Source of the DNA: AWTP1-13 sp035258605 | GTDB taxonomy: Bacteria; Pseudomonadota; Alphaproteobacteria; Rhizobiales; Hyphomicrobiaceae | NCBI GenBank assembly: GCA_035258605.1 | Contig: DATFXD010000387.1 | Span: 1 to 22,998, forward strand | Length of the DNA stretch: 22,998 nucleotides | Direction: 5' to 3' | Shown here: positions 15,083 through 22,220 of the stretch, piece by piece | How positions within the stretch are numbered: the stretch's first letter is position 1 | Layout: each line of letters begins with the position of its first letter | Made by a program: the position numbers and the translations under genes | Notes under the pieces: model-generated | Seen by the model: the letters and a program-made list of their open reading frames with translations, nothing else | What the model was told of the DNA's origin: nothing | The model's database searches: none

Positions 15083-15098
15083 CGCGGGCTGGCCCGCG
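15083..15098 (+). terminator. GC hairpin after rplQ, possible weak terminator
   Basis: CGCGGG (15083-15088) pairs with CCCGCG (15093-15098) around CTGG. It can extend by one more pair if the loop is closed to two bases. It lies 63 bases after the rplQ stop. No T run follows, so it does not meet the standard intrinsic-terminator pattern; in GC-rich genomes such hairpins sometimes mark Rho-dependent ends. The rest of the 287-base rplQ-protease spacer holds no gene that I can support. Confidence 0.25.
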
Positions 15099-15234
15099 AC
15101 TGCCAGCTGCGCGGCCGCTGCGGTTATATCGCTTGTCAGCACAACTAGCCGACGCCGGCCGCCCGCACCTGCCCCCTCAAGAATCGCGCTATACCTCGAC
15201 GTCGGCGGACGCCGGCCCCACCGGTTGAGCGATC

Positions 15235-15263
15235 TTCAAAGGCCGTTGGTCGTGCTCTATATT
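15235..15263 (+). promoter_or_regulatory. Sigma70-like promoter upstream of the Do-type protease
   Basis: TTCAAA (15235-15240), 17 bases, then TATATT (15258-15263). The -35 matches 4 of 6 and the -10 matches 5 of 6 of the sigma70 consensus at ideal spacing. Predicted transcription start is near 15270, giving a leader of about 37 bases before ATG 15307. It supports the protease as the first gene of a new unit separate from rplQ. I see no clear heat-shock or extracytoplasmic sigma motif here. Confidence 0.45.
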
Positions 15264-15306
15264 GCCGGCTCAACGCATACAAAAGCTCATGCATAAGGGC
15301 AGCGAC

Positions 15307-16728
15307 ATGCGCGGTTTGGCGGGCGCCCATCGGGCCGTCGTCTTGGGCGTCATCATGCTTGGGTTGCTCGCTGCACCTGCGGCGAACGCGCAGCGCCGTG
15401 AGCCGCCACCGTCGCGCGATGCGGCGCAGTATTCCTTTGCCCCGATCGTCAAGAAGGCCGCCCCGGCGGTGGTCAACGTCTACGTGCGGGCGCGGGTGCA
15501 GACCTTTGTCTCTCCCTTTGCCCAGGATCCGCTGTTCGGGCGGCTGTTGGGTGAGCGCTTCGGTCTGCCGCAGGAGCGGATCCAGAACTCGCTCGGTTCC
15601 GGCGTGATCGTGCACCCCGATGGCATCATCGTCACCAACACCCACGTGATCAAGGTCGGCGGCGCGGCCGAAATCAAGGTGGCGCTGGCGGACCGGCGCG
15701 AATTCGATGCCAAGGTCGTGCTGCAGGACGAGAAATCGGACCTGGCCGTGCTCAAGATCGAGGGCGGCGAGGGCCGTTTCCCCTACCTTGAGTTTGAGGA
15801 TTCCGACCGCGCCGAGGTCGGCGACCTGGTGCTCGCGATCGGCAATCCGTTCGGCGTCGGCCAAACCGTCACCAGCGGCATCATCTCCGCGCTCGGGCGC
15901 ACGGAGGTGACGGAAACGGAAGCTCAGGTGTTCATCCAGACCGATGCGGCCATCAATCCCGGCAACTCCGGCGGCGCCCTGGTGGACATGGCCGGCCGCG
16001 TGGTCGGCATTAACACGGCCATCTTCTCGCGCTCCGGCGGATCGCACGGCATCGGCTTTGCCATTCCCTCCAACCTCGTCAAGGTGATCGTCGACAGTGC
16101 CATTTCCGGCCGCCGGCTCGAGCGACCTTGGTTGGGCGCCAAGCTCGACGCGGTGACGCGCGAATTGGGCGAGGCCTTGGCGCTCGAGCGCGTCGCCGGC
16201 GCGCTGGTGGTCAAGGTCTACGACCACAGCGCGGCGGCCGAGGCCGGCCTCGAAGCCGGCGACGTGATCGTCGCGGTCGACGGCTATGAGGTTCCCGATC
16301 CGCGCGCCGTCAGCTACCGATTGACCACGCGCGGCGTCGGCAAAACCTCGAACCTCGATGTGGTGCGCAAGGGCCGCAAAATGCTGGTGGCACTCGCGGT
16401 GCGCGGCCCACCCAAGGCCGGCCGCGACGACGTGCGCAACCTGTCCGGCGCGCATCCCTTCGACGGTGCCCGGGTCGCCAACATCCTGCCCGGGACCGCG
16501 GCCGAACTCGGCGTCGAGGACGAGGAGGGCGTCGTCATCCTGTCGGTGCAGCCGGCCTCGCGCTCGGCGCGGCTAGGCTTCCGCACCGGCGACATCATCG
16601 TGCAGATCGGGCGCGAGAAGATCGATACCATTCGCGACCTCGAAACCCAGCTCAAGGAACGGCCGCGCGTGTGGCAAGTTGTGGTCAAGCGTGGCAATCA
16701 GTTGCTTCAACTCCAGCTCTCGGGCTGA
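15307..16728 (+). CDS. degP: Periplasmic Do/DegQ-type serine protease
   Basis: 473 residues. Do-family proteases degrade or refold damaged envelope proteins. A signal peptide is visible: MRGLAGAHRAVVLGVIMLGL then APAANA, with likely cleavage after A28. The trypsin-like domain carries the triad H113 (TNTHVI), D145 (KSDLAVL) and S221 (PGNSGGAL). Two PDZ domains follow, about 272-366 (starting at RPWLGAKL) and 385-470. The LA loop between the first strands is short, closer to DegQ than to DegP. ATG 15307 is chosen because AAGGG (15295-15299) is seven bases upstream; ATG 15289 would add six residues. rarA follows six bases after the stop. The DegP/DegQ symbol is uncertain; the family is not. Confidence 0.9.
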   Translation: MRGLAGAHRAVVLGVIMLGLLAAPAANAQRREPPPSRDAAQYSFAPIVKKAAPAVVNVYVRARVQTFVSPFAQDPLFGRLLGERFGLPQERIQNSLGSGVIVHPDGIIVTNTHVIKVGGAAEIKVALADRREFDAKVVLQDEKSDLAVLKIEGGEGRFPYLEFEDSDRAEVGDLVLAIGNPFGVGQTVTSGIISALGRTEVTETEAQVFIQTDAAINPGNSGGALVDMAGRVVGINTAIFSRSGGSHGIGFAIPSNLVKVIVDSAISGRRLERPWLGAKLDAVTRELGEALALERVAGALVVKVYDHSAAAEAGLEAGDVIVAVDGYEVPDPRAVSYRLTTRGVGKTSNLDVVRKGRKMLVALAVRGPPKAGRDDVRNLSGAHPFDGARVANILPGTAAELGVEDEEGVVILSVQPASRSARLGFRTGDIIVQIGREKIDTIRDLETQLKERPRVWQVVVKRGNQLLQLQLSG

Positions 16729-16734
16729 CCTGGT

Positions 16735-18042
16735 GTGGCCAATCTGTTTGAAGCTGCCGGCCTGGAGAAGGGCGCGCCGCGACCGCTCGCCGATCGCCTG
16801 CGGCCGCAGCGGCTGAGCGCGGTCATCGGCCAGGAACACCTATTGGGCGCCGACGGCAGCCTGCGGCGCATGCTGATGAGCGGCCGCCTGCAGAGCCTGA
16901 TCCTGTGGGGCCCTCCGGGCTCCGGCAAGACCACCGTGGCGCGCCTGCTCGCGGCCGAGACCAATCTCGCCTTCGAGCAGCTGTCGGCCATTTTTTCCGG
17001 GGTGCAGGACCTGCGCAAGGCGTTCGATCGCGCCCGCAGCCGGCGGCAGGCGGGGCAGGGCACCTTGCTCTTCATCGACGAAATCCATCGCTTCAACCGC
17101 GCCCAGCAAGACAGCTTCCTGCCGATCATGGAGGATGGCACCATCACGCTCATTGGCGCGACCACCGAGAACCCCTCCTTCGAGCTCAATGCCGCCTTGC
17201 TGTCGCGCGCCGTGGTGCTCGTCTTTCATCGTCTCGATGACGCCGCGCTGGAGGAGCTGTTGCGCCGGGCCGAGAGCGAAGAGGGCCGACCACTGCCGCT
17301 CGATGTAGCCGCGCGCGAGACGGTGAAGGCGCTGGCCGATGGCGACGGCCGCACCGTGGTAAACATGGCCGAAGAGCTGTTCGGCGCCTTGCCGCCGGCA
17401 TCGCCGCCGCTCGATCGCGACGGCCTCAGTCGCATGCTGCAGCGCCGCGCCCCGCTCTACGACAAGTCCCGCGACGGCCACTTCAATCTGATCAGCGCCC
17501 TGCACAAGGCGGTGCGCGGCTCAGACCCCGATGCGTCGCTCTACTGGCTGGCGCGCATGCTGGATGCAGGCGAGGACCGCCTCTACCTTGCCCGGCGACT
17601 GGTGCGCATGGCCATTGAGGATATCGGCCTTGCCGACCCGCAGGCGGTGGTGCAGGCGCTGGCCGCAAAAGATGTGTTTGAGTTTCTGGGCACGCCCGAA
17701 GGCGAGCTGGCATTGGCTCAGACCGTGCTCTACCTCGCCACCGCGCCCAAATCCAATGCCAGCTATGTCGCCTTCGGCGCGGCGATGCGGGCCGCCGCCG
17801 AGCACGGCAGCCTGGCGCCGCCCAAGCACATCCTGAACGCACCGACGCGGTTGATGCGGCAAGAGGGCTATGGCGCCGGCTATCAGTACGACCACGACCA
17901 ACCGGACGCCTTCTCGGGTCAGAACTATTTTCCCGACGGCATGCCGCGCCAGCACTTCTATGCGCCGGCCGGCCGCGGCTTCGAGGCCGAGCTGCGGCAG
18001 CGCCTGGCCCAGTGGCAGAAACGGCGCGCCGAGCGCTCCTAG
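16735..18042 (+). CDS. rarA: Replication-associated recombination protein RarA (MgsA) AAA+ ATPase
   Basis: 435 residues with a GTG start. RarA is a clamp-loader-related ATPase acting at stalled replication forks. AAA+ elements: Walker A GPPGSGKTT (59-67), Walker B LLFIDEIHRF (111-120), sensor 1 GATTENPSFE (141-150) and the arginine-finger region LLSRA (R158). The C-terminal tetramerisation part shows FNLISALHKAVRGSDPDASLYWLARML and the ending PKHILNAPTRLM, QYDHDQPDAFSGQNYFPDGM. GTG 16735 lies six bases after the protease stop with no strong Shine-Dalgarno, suggesting translational coupling in a two-gene operon. The same order is common in alphaproteobacteria. Confidence 0.96.
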   Translation: MANLFEAAGLEKGAPRPLADRLRPQRLSAVIGQEHLLGADGSLRRMLMSGRLQSLILWGPPGSGKTTVARLLAAETNLAFEQLSAIFSGVQDLRKAFDRARSRRQAGQGTLLFIDEIHRFNRAQQDSFLPIMEDGTITLIGATTENPSFELNAALLSRAVVLVFHRLDDAALEELLRRAESEEGRPLPLDVAARETVKALADGDGRTVVNMAEELFGALPPASPPLDRDGLSRMLQRRAPLYDKSRDGHFNLISALHKAVRGSDPDASLYWLARMLDAGEDRLYLARRLVRMAIEDIGLADPQAVVQALAAKDVFEFLGTPEGELALAQTVLYLATAPKSNASYVAFGAAMRAAAEHGSLAPPKHILNAPTRLMRQEGYGAGYQYDHDQPDAFSGQNYFPDGMPRQHFYAPAGRGFEAELRQRLAQWQKRRAERS

Positions 18043-18069
18043 GCCGGCGCTGCCGCTGGCGCCGTTGCA

Positions 18070-18099
18070 TTGGCAGCCGCCGCCGCCATCGCCTATAGT
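18070..18099 (+). promoter_or_regulatory. Sigma70-like promoter upstream of the pseudouridine synthase
   Basis: TTGGCA (18070-18075), 18 bases, then TATAGT (18094-18099). Each hexamer matches the sigma70 consensus at 5 of 6 positions, the best promoter match I found in the window. Transcription would start near 18106, giving a leader of about 140 bases to GTG 18246. It begins 28 bases after the rarA stop. The 203-base rarA-rluC spacer otherwise holds no gene I can support. Confidence 0.5.
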
Positions 18100-18245
18100 C
18101 GCTGCGCCGACCGCGTGGGCTCACCGGGCAAGCGCGACGGCGCCAGCAGCGGTTGGCGGCGATCGGCATGATCGCCTGGGCTCGGGTCGCCGCTGTCGAC
18201 CCTGCCTTTCGAGTTGGGCTTGTGGCTGATGCGGGGGCTGTTGAC

Positions 18246-19247
18246 GTGAAGGCTCCCTTGGAGACCATCCTGGTCACCGGCGACGAGGCCGGCTTGCGCC
18301 TCGACCGCTGGTTCCGGCTCAAGTTTCCCGAGGTCGGCTACAGCTATCTGCAGAAACTGCTGCGCTCCGGGCAGGTCCGCGTCGACAGCCGCCGGGCGCA
18401 GGCCAATTGGCGCCTGGAGGCCGGCCAGCAGGTGCGGGTGCCGCAGGTGGTGCGCACGGCGCCTCGCCCGCGCGCCTCGCCAATTCCGCCGCTGGGGCTG
18501 TCGAAGGCCGATCGGCAATTCGTCGAGGCCATGATCCTGTTCGAGGATGAGCACGTGCTGGTGCTCGACAAGCCGTTTGGCATTGCCGTGCAGGGCGGCA
18601 CCGGCACCAAGCGTCACCTCGACGGTCTGCTGGCCGGCATGGCCGATCGGTTCGGCGACCGCCCCCGGCTGGTGCATCGCCTCGACCGCGACACCACCGG
18701 GGTGCTGCTGGTCGCCAAGCATCGCCAGGCTGCGGCCAAGCTGGGCCGCATCTTCCAGACCCGCTCGGCGGCCAAGACCTACTGGGCGCTGGTCAAGGGC
18801 GTCCCGCGCCCCCCGCAGGGCAAGGTCGAGGCGGCGCTCGTCAAAGCCGCCGGCCCCGGCGGCGACCGTGTGCGCAAGGCCGAACCCGGCGAGCAGGATG
18901 CGGCCATGCACGCCACCACGCACTATGCGGTCATCGATCGCGTCGCCCACAAGGTTGCCTGGATGTCCTTGAAGCCCGTCACCGGCCGCCAGCATCAGTT
19001 GCGCGCGCACATGGCCCTGATCGGGCATCCGATCGTTGGCGACGGCAAATACAGGGGCGATGAGGTGCTCCCCGACAGCGGCATCGAAGCCAAGCTGCAC
19101 CTGCATGCGCGACGCCTGGTCATCCCCCACCCCGTCGCCGGTGAGCCCAGGATCGACGTCACCGCGCCGTTGCCAGCGCACATGCGCCGCACCTGGGACC
19201 TGCTCGGCCTCGATGCCGAGCGCTTCGATGCCGAGCGCGAGGACTGA
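18246..19247 (+). CDS. rluC: RluC/RluD-family 23S rRNA pseudouridine synthase
   Basis: 333 residues from GTG 18246. The protein has an S4 RNA-binding domain at about 15-66 (GLRLDRWFRLKFPEV to EAGQQVRV) and a pseudouridine synthase domain from about 97. The catalytic aspartate is D147 in HRLDRDTTG (144-152); VLDKPFG, TYWALVKG and TGRQHQLRAHMALIGHPIVGD are further family motifs. Such enzymes isomerise uridines in 23S rRNA. The frame stays open upstream; GTG 18246 is chosen because the S4 domain follows at the usual distance and GGGGG lies eight bases upstream. GTG 18222 is an alternative. RluC is likelier than RluD from the typical alphaproteobacterial context after rarA, but the exact target site is unproven. 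Confidence 0.88.
   Translation: MKAPLETILVTGDEAGLRLDRWFRLKFPEVGYSYLQKLLRSGQVRVDSRRAQANWRLEAGQQVRVPQVVRTAPRPRASPIPPLGLSKADRQFVEAMILFEDEHVLVLDKPFGIAVQGGTGTKRHLDGLLAGMADRFGDRPRLVHRLDRDTTGVLLVAKHRQAAAKLGRIFQTRSAAKTYWALVKGVPRPPQGKVEAALVKAAGPGGDRVRKAEPGEQDAAMHATTHYAVIDRVAHKVAWMSLKPVTGRQHQLRAHMALIGHPIVGDGKYRGDEVLPDSGIEAKLHLHARRLVIPHPVAGEPRIDVTAPLPAHMRRTWDLLGLDAERFDAERED
19210..19238 (+). repeat. Two-copy 15-base tandem repeat at the rluC 3' end
   Basis: TCGATGCCGAGCGC occurs at 19210-19223 and again at 19225-19238, a period of 15 bases. It encodes DAERF-DAERE at residues 323-331, just before the stop. The copies are identical, which suggests a recent in-frame duplication of five codons in a tolerant tail. 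Confidence 0.7.
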
Positions 19248-19375
19248 GGCCCGCGCCTTGCGCCAGCGCTGACGCTTGCGTTGCCCCGCCGGGCCTGCCA
19301 GCCTCAAGGTTCAGCGGTCGGCGGCCGTGAGATGTGGCACGCGCAAGGCCGCCGGTCCCAGCCGAGGAGGGCGCC

Positions 19376-20104
19376 ATGGCACATCCGGTCCATTTCGATG
19401 CCGGCATCGGTGAACAATTTCTGCGCTACGCCCGATTGGTGGCCGGGCGCGGCTACATCCACAACACCTTGGGCAACATGGCGATCCGGGCATCCTATCC
19501 CGACTATGCCCATGGCGTGGCCTACACCAAGCATGCCGAGATCTCGTTGGAAGAGATGGGCATGGAAAACATCGTCATCACCGACATTCCCTCGAGCCGC
19601 CTCCTCTACGGCTCGCGCATGACCAGCGTTGGCCACAACCTCAACCGCGAGATCTTGCGCCTGCGCCCCGACATCGGGGCCGTCATTCACGTGCACGACG
19701 ATGCCACCATTGCCTTCTTCGGATCGGGCGCCTTTCGCGAGGTCAAGGTGTTGTCGCTGGACATGCCATTCATTTTGGGCAAGCCGCCCTACTACGTTCC
19801 GGCCCATGTGGACGTGGAGGCCGACGTCGGACCGGTCAAGGATTTCATTGCCGACACCAATGTCGTGGTGCTGTTGGGCCATGGCGTCACCGCCCTGGGC
19901 CGCACCATCTCGGAGGCCTATCACCGGCTCAATTCGCTGACGGCCGAGGTTCGCCGCAACATCGAGGCAGAGCATCTGGCCGCCATCAAGGGCACGCAGC
20001 CGCTCTACCGCAGCGAGGCGGAGGTGACGCTGATGCACAAGCATGCCGAAGCCGTCATCTATCCCAATCGCGCCGACAGGGTGATGCGGGGCGACGCCGC
20101 TTGA
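19376..20104 (+). CDS. Class II aldolase/adducin-fold protein, divergent active site
   Basis: 242 residues. The fold family covers zinc-dependent sugar-phosphate aldolases and epimerases (FucA, AraD) and related enzymes. Visible: GRGYIHNTLGNMAIR (substrate-phosphate loop, SxGN-like), AVIHVHDD with zinc ligands H105 and H107, and LLGHG with H169. In FucA the catalytic glutamate lies 19 residues before the first zinc histidine; here that position is G86 in TSVGHNLNREI, not glutamate. The three-histidine site therefore remains while the classical catalytic acid is missing, so activity may differ. ATG 19376 is preceded by GAGGAGG (19364-19370). It stands alone, 128 bases after rluC and convergent with the next gene. 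Substrate is unknown. Confidence 0.85.
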   Translation: MAHPVHFDAGIGEQFLRYARLVAGRGYIHNTLGNMAIRASYPDYAHGVAYTKHAEISLEEMGMENIVITDIPSSRLLYGSRMTSVGHNLNREILRLRPDIGAVIHVHDDATIAFFGSGAFREVKVLSLDMPFILGKPPYYVPAHVDVEADVGPVKDFIADTNVVVLLGHGVTALGRTISEAYHRLNSLTAEVRRNIEAEHLAAIKGTQPLYRSEAEVTLMHKHAEAVIYPNRADRVMRGDAA

Positions 20105-20106
20105 TA

Positions 20107-20119
20107 CGCCCGCAGGGCG
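20107..20119 (+). terminator. Short hairpin after the aldolase-like gene
   Basis: CGCCC (20107-20111) pairs with GGGCG (20115-20119) around GCA, three bases after the stop codon. There is no T run. It lies in the 186-base gap between two convergent genes, where transcription should end from both sides. The call is weak; nothing else in the gap stands out. Confidence 0.2.
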
Positions 20120-20290
20120 CACAACCGTTATCAATGCACGTTGGCGATCACACGCGGTATGCGCGCGGGGTGGGTCATGGCCGCGGCGGCGTGCGCCTCG
20201 CCATCACCGCGCTCAAGCCGGCTGAACGGCCGCGTTTGATATTGGCATTCGATCAGCGCGGCACATGGTCGGGCTCGGGCGCGCCTGGCG

Positions 20291-21046
20291 CTAGATCCAA
20301 CCGCGCATGGCCAACTGAATTTTAAGTTCGCTCTCGGCCTCCGCCAGCCGCTGCGGATCGGTCGAGCGCAGCACCAGCTGGGTGCCGGGCTTGCCGTCGC
20401 GCTGAAAGGGGTAGGATCCCATCGGCACGTCCGGATAGCGCTTTTGCAGCGCGCCAAACAGATCGGCGATCTCGCCCTCGGGCCGATGCAAGTCCATGGC
20501 GGCCGACAACATCTTCTTGCCGGTCTTGAGGAATTTGGTGGCCGCATCCAGCATCACGTGCATGATGTTGGGAATGCCGGCCATGACGATGACATTGCCG
20601 AGCATGAAGCCCGGCGCGATCGAGACACTGTTCTCGACCAGCTCGGCGCCGAAGGGAATGCGCGCCATGCGCATGCGCGCCGGGGTCAACTCCACCCCGC
20701 GGCGCTCGAAGTAGGCGCGCATCGGCGCCAGCGCCCGCTCGTCGACATCGATACCGACACCGAACGCCTTGGCCACCGCGTCGGCGGTAATGTCGTCGTG
20801 CGTCGGGCCGATGCCGCCGGTGGTGAACACATACTGGTAGCGATGGCGCAGCGCATTCACCGCCGCGACGATCTCCGGCTCGTCGTCGGCAACGATCCGC
20901 ACCTCTTTCAGCTGGATGCCGATCGCCGTCAGATGGTCGGCGATGTGGCCGATGTTCTTGTCCTTGGTGCGTCCGGACAAAATCTCATCGCCGATGACGA
21001 TGAGTGCCGCGCTGACAAGGGCGCTGTCGGCCGATGGCTGGGTCAT
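20291..21046 (-). CDS. CinA/MoaB-type molybdopterin-binding domain protein, stand-alone
   Basis: 251 residues on the minus strand. The N-terminal MoCF-type domain matches the CinA N-terminal family (COG1058): VIGDEILSGRTKDKN (18-31), IVADDEPEIV (51-60) and the signature TTGGIGPTHDDIT (75-87). The second half (FMLGNVIVMAGIPNIMH, then SYPFQRDGKPG) also fits the family. The C-terminal nicotinamide-nucleotide amidase domain of full-length CinA is absent, so this is the short type; the family has been linked to ADP-ribose or nucleotide pyrophosphatase activity, which I cannot confirm. ATG 21046 is chosen over TTG 21052; GAGGG lies about ten bases upstream. It is convergent with the aldolase-like gene and divergent from sfsA. 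Confidence 0.9.
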   Translation of the reverse strand: MTQPSADSALVSAALIVIGDEILSGRTKDKNIGHIADHLTAIGIQLKEVRIVADDEPEIVAAVNALRHRYQYVFTTGGIGPTHDDITADAVAKAFGVGIDVDERALAPMRAYFERRGVELTPARMRMARIPFGAELVENSVSIAPGFMLGNVIVMAGIPNIMHVMLDAATKFLKTGKKMLSAAMDLHRPEGEIADLFGALQKRYPDVPMGSYPFQRDGKPGTQLVLRSTDPQRLAEAESELKIQLAMRGWI

Positions 21047-21481
21047 GAGCAAGGTCCCTCGGCGGGTTCACGATCGGGTCGCTGGTGCCACGGCGCAAGC
21101 GCTGGGGTGGCGGTGATGATGGCAGCATACACCGTCGAGCGATGCCGCCGCAGCCGCCGCCTATGGTTTGCCGGCAAGGCTGATGTGCGGTTTGGGGCAG
21201 CGCGCGCCCAACCGCGTGCGGCGCGCAAAATGGTGGCCGGGATGCGGGCGCCGGCCGCGCGCCGCTCGCTTGCGGTGCCTAAAGTCGAGACAACCTTGGC
21301 TGCGCGGGGACCAGCACACGGCCAGCCTTTGGGCACGCCGGGGGCGCTCAGCGCCGGTGGCGTTTTTGCGAAAAATGCAAACTTACCGGCTGCTCGTCGC
21401 CGGCCGGTTTGTGGCGTCGGTGGCGTGCGCCTTGCGGATTTCGATCCATCTCGGTGCGCAAACGTGCTATCGGCGCCGACC
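21047..21481. other. 435-base divergent intergenic region between the CinA-like gene and sfsA
   Basis: I can support no gene here on either strand: the open frames have no family match, no good ribosome-binding site and poor composition. The region must hold promoters for both divergent genes, but I found no convincing sigma70 pair. An AT-rich island with palindrome TTTTTGCGAAAAA (21363-21375) stands out from its GC-rich surroundings, followed by a small stem CCGGC (21386-21390) / GCCGG (21399-21403). These could be operator-like sites upstream of sfsA. Confidence 0.4.
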
Positions 21482-22195
21482 ATGCGCTTTCCCCAGCCCG
21501 TCATCCGCGGCAGCCTGATCCAGCGCTACAAGCGCTTCCTCGCCGATGTTCGTCTCGACGATGGCCGCATCATCACCGCCAGCTGTCCGAACACGGGGTC
21601 GATGCTGGGGCTGACGGCACCGGGCTCCCCCGTCTGGCTCTCCGAAAGCGACAGCCCGACCCGTAAGTACCGCTTCACCTGGGAGATGGTCGAGGCCGAT
21701 CTCGGGCACGGCCCGACCCTGGTCGGCATCAACACCCAGCACCCCAATCGGCTGGTCGCGGAAGCCGTGGCGGCGCGCCGCATCCGGCGCCTGGTCGGCT
21801 ATCCTGACGTCAGGCGCGAGGTCCGGTACGGCGAAAACAGCCGCATCGATATCCTGCTGCAGTGCGCACGCAAGGGCCTGTGCTACGTGGAAGTGAAGAA
21901 CGTGCATCTGTCGCGTCGGCACGGACTTGCCGAATTTCCCGATTCGATCACCGCCCGCGGTACCAAGCACCTGGTCGAGATGGCAAGAATGGTGCGCGCC
22001 GGTCACCGGGCCATCATGGTCTTCCTGATCCAGCGCGCCGATGCCAGGAAACTGGCGCTCGCCCGCGATGTCGATGCCAGCTATGGGGTGGCCTTCGATG
22101 CTGCCAGGGCCGCTGGCGTCGAAGCCATTGCCTTGCGTTGCCGGCTCAGCACCGAAGAAATCAGCATCGACCGGGCGGTGCCGATCACGGGTTAA
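21482..22195 (+). CDS. sfsA: SfsA family protein (sugar fermentation stimulation protein)
   Basis: 237 residues, normal length. SfsA was named for effects on maltose metabolism in E. coli; structurally it joins an N-terminal OB-like domain with a C-terminal nuclease-like domain, and its biochemical role is unsettled. Motifs: LIQRYKRFLADVRLDDG, ASCPNTGSMLGLTAPGSPVWLS, RKYRFTWEMVE, VGINTQHPNRL, and the PD-(D/E)xK-like core SRIDILLQ (D123) with YVEVKNV (E137, K139), then FPDSITARGTKHL. The frame is open far upstream, but homology fixes ATG 21482. No strong Shine-Dalgarno is seen. The stop is 25 bases from the end of the convergent minus-strand gene. Confidence 0.97.
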   Translation: MRFPQPVIRGSLIQRYKRFLADVRLDDGRIITASCPNTGSMLGLTAPGSPVWLSESDSPTRKYRFTWEMVEADLGHGPTLVGINTQHPNRLVAEAVAARRIRRLVGYPDVRREVRYGENSRIDILLQCARKGLCYVEVKNVHLSRRHGLAEFPDSITARGTKHLVEMARMVRAGHRAIMVFLIQRADARKLALARDVDASYGVAFDAARAAGVEAIALRCRLSTEEISIDRAVPITG

Positions 22196-22220
22196 GGGCA
22201 TTGGCCGCGAGCCGAGACCG

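Noticed and set aside
15262..15306. TTG or ATG 15289 start extending the protease upstream
   Set aside because: TTG 15262 lies within the predicted -10 element; ATG 15307 has a good ribosome-binding site and gives a standard signal peptide.
20444..21481. Open frame running in phase with sfsA through the divergent region and antisense to the CinA-like gene
   Set aside because: SfsA homology begins exactly at ATG 21482; the upstream part overlaps a well-supported minus-strand gene and has no family similarity.
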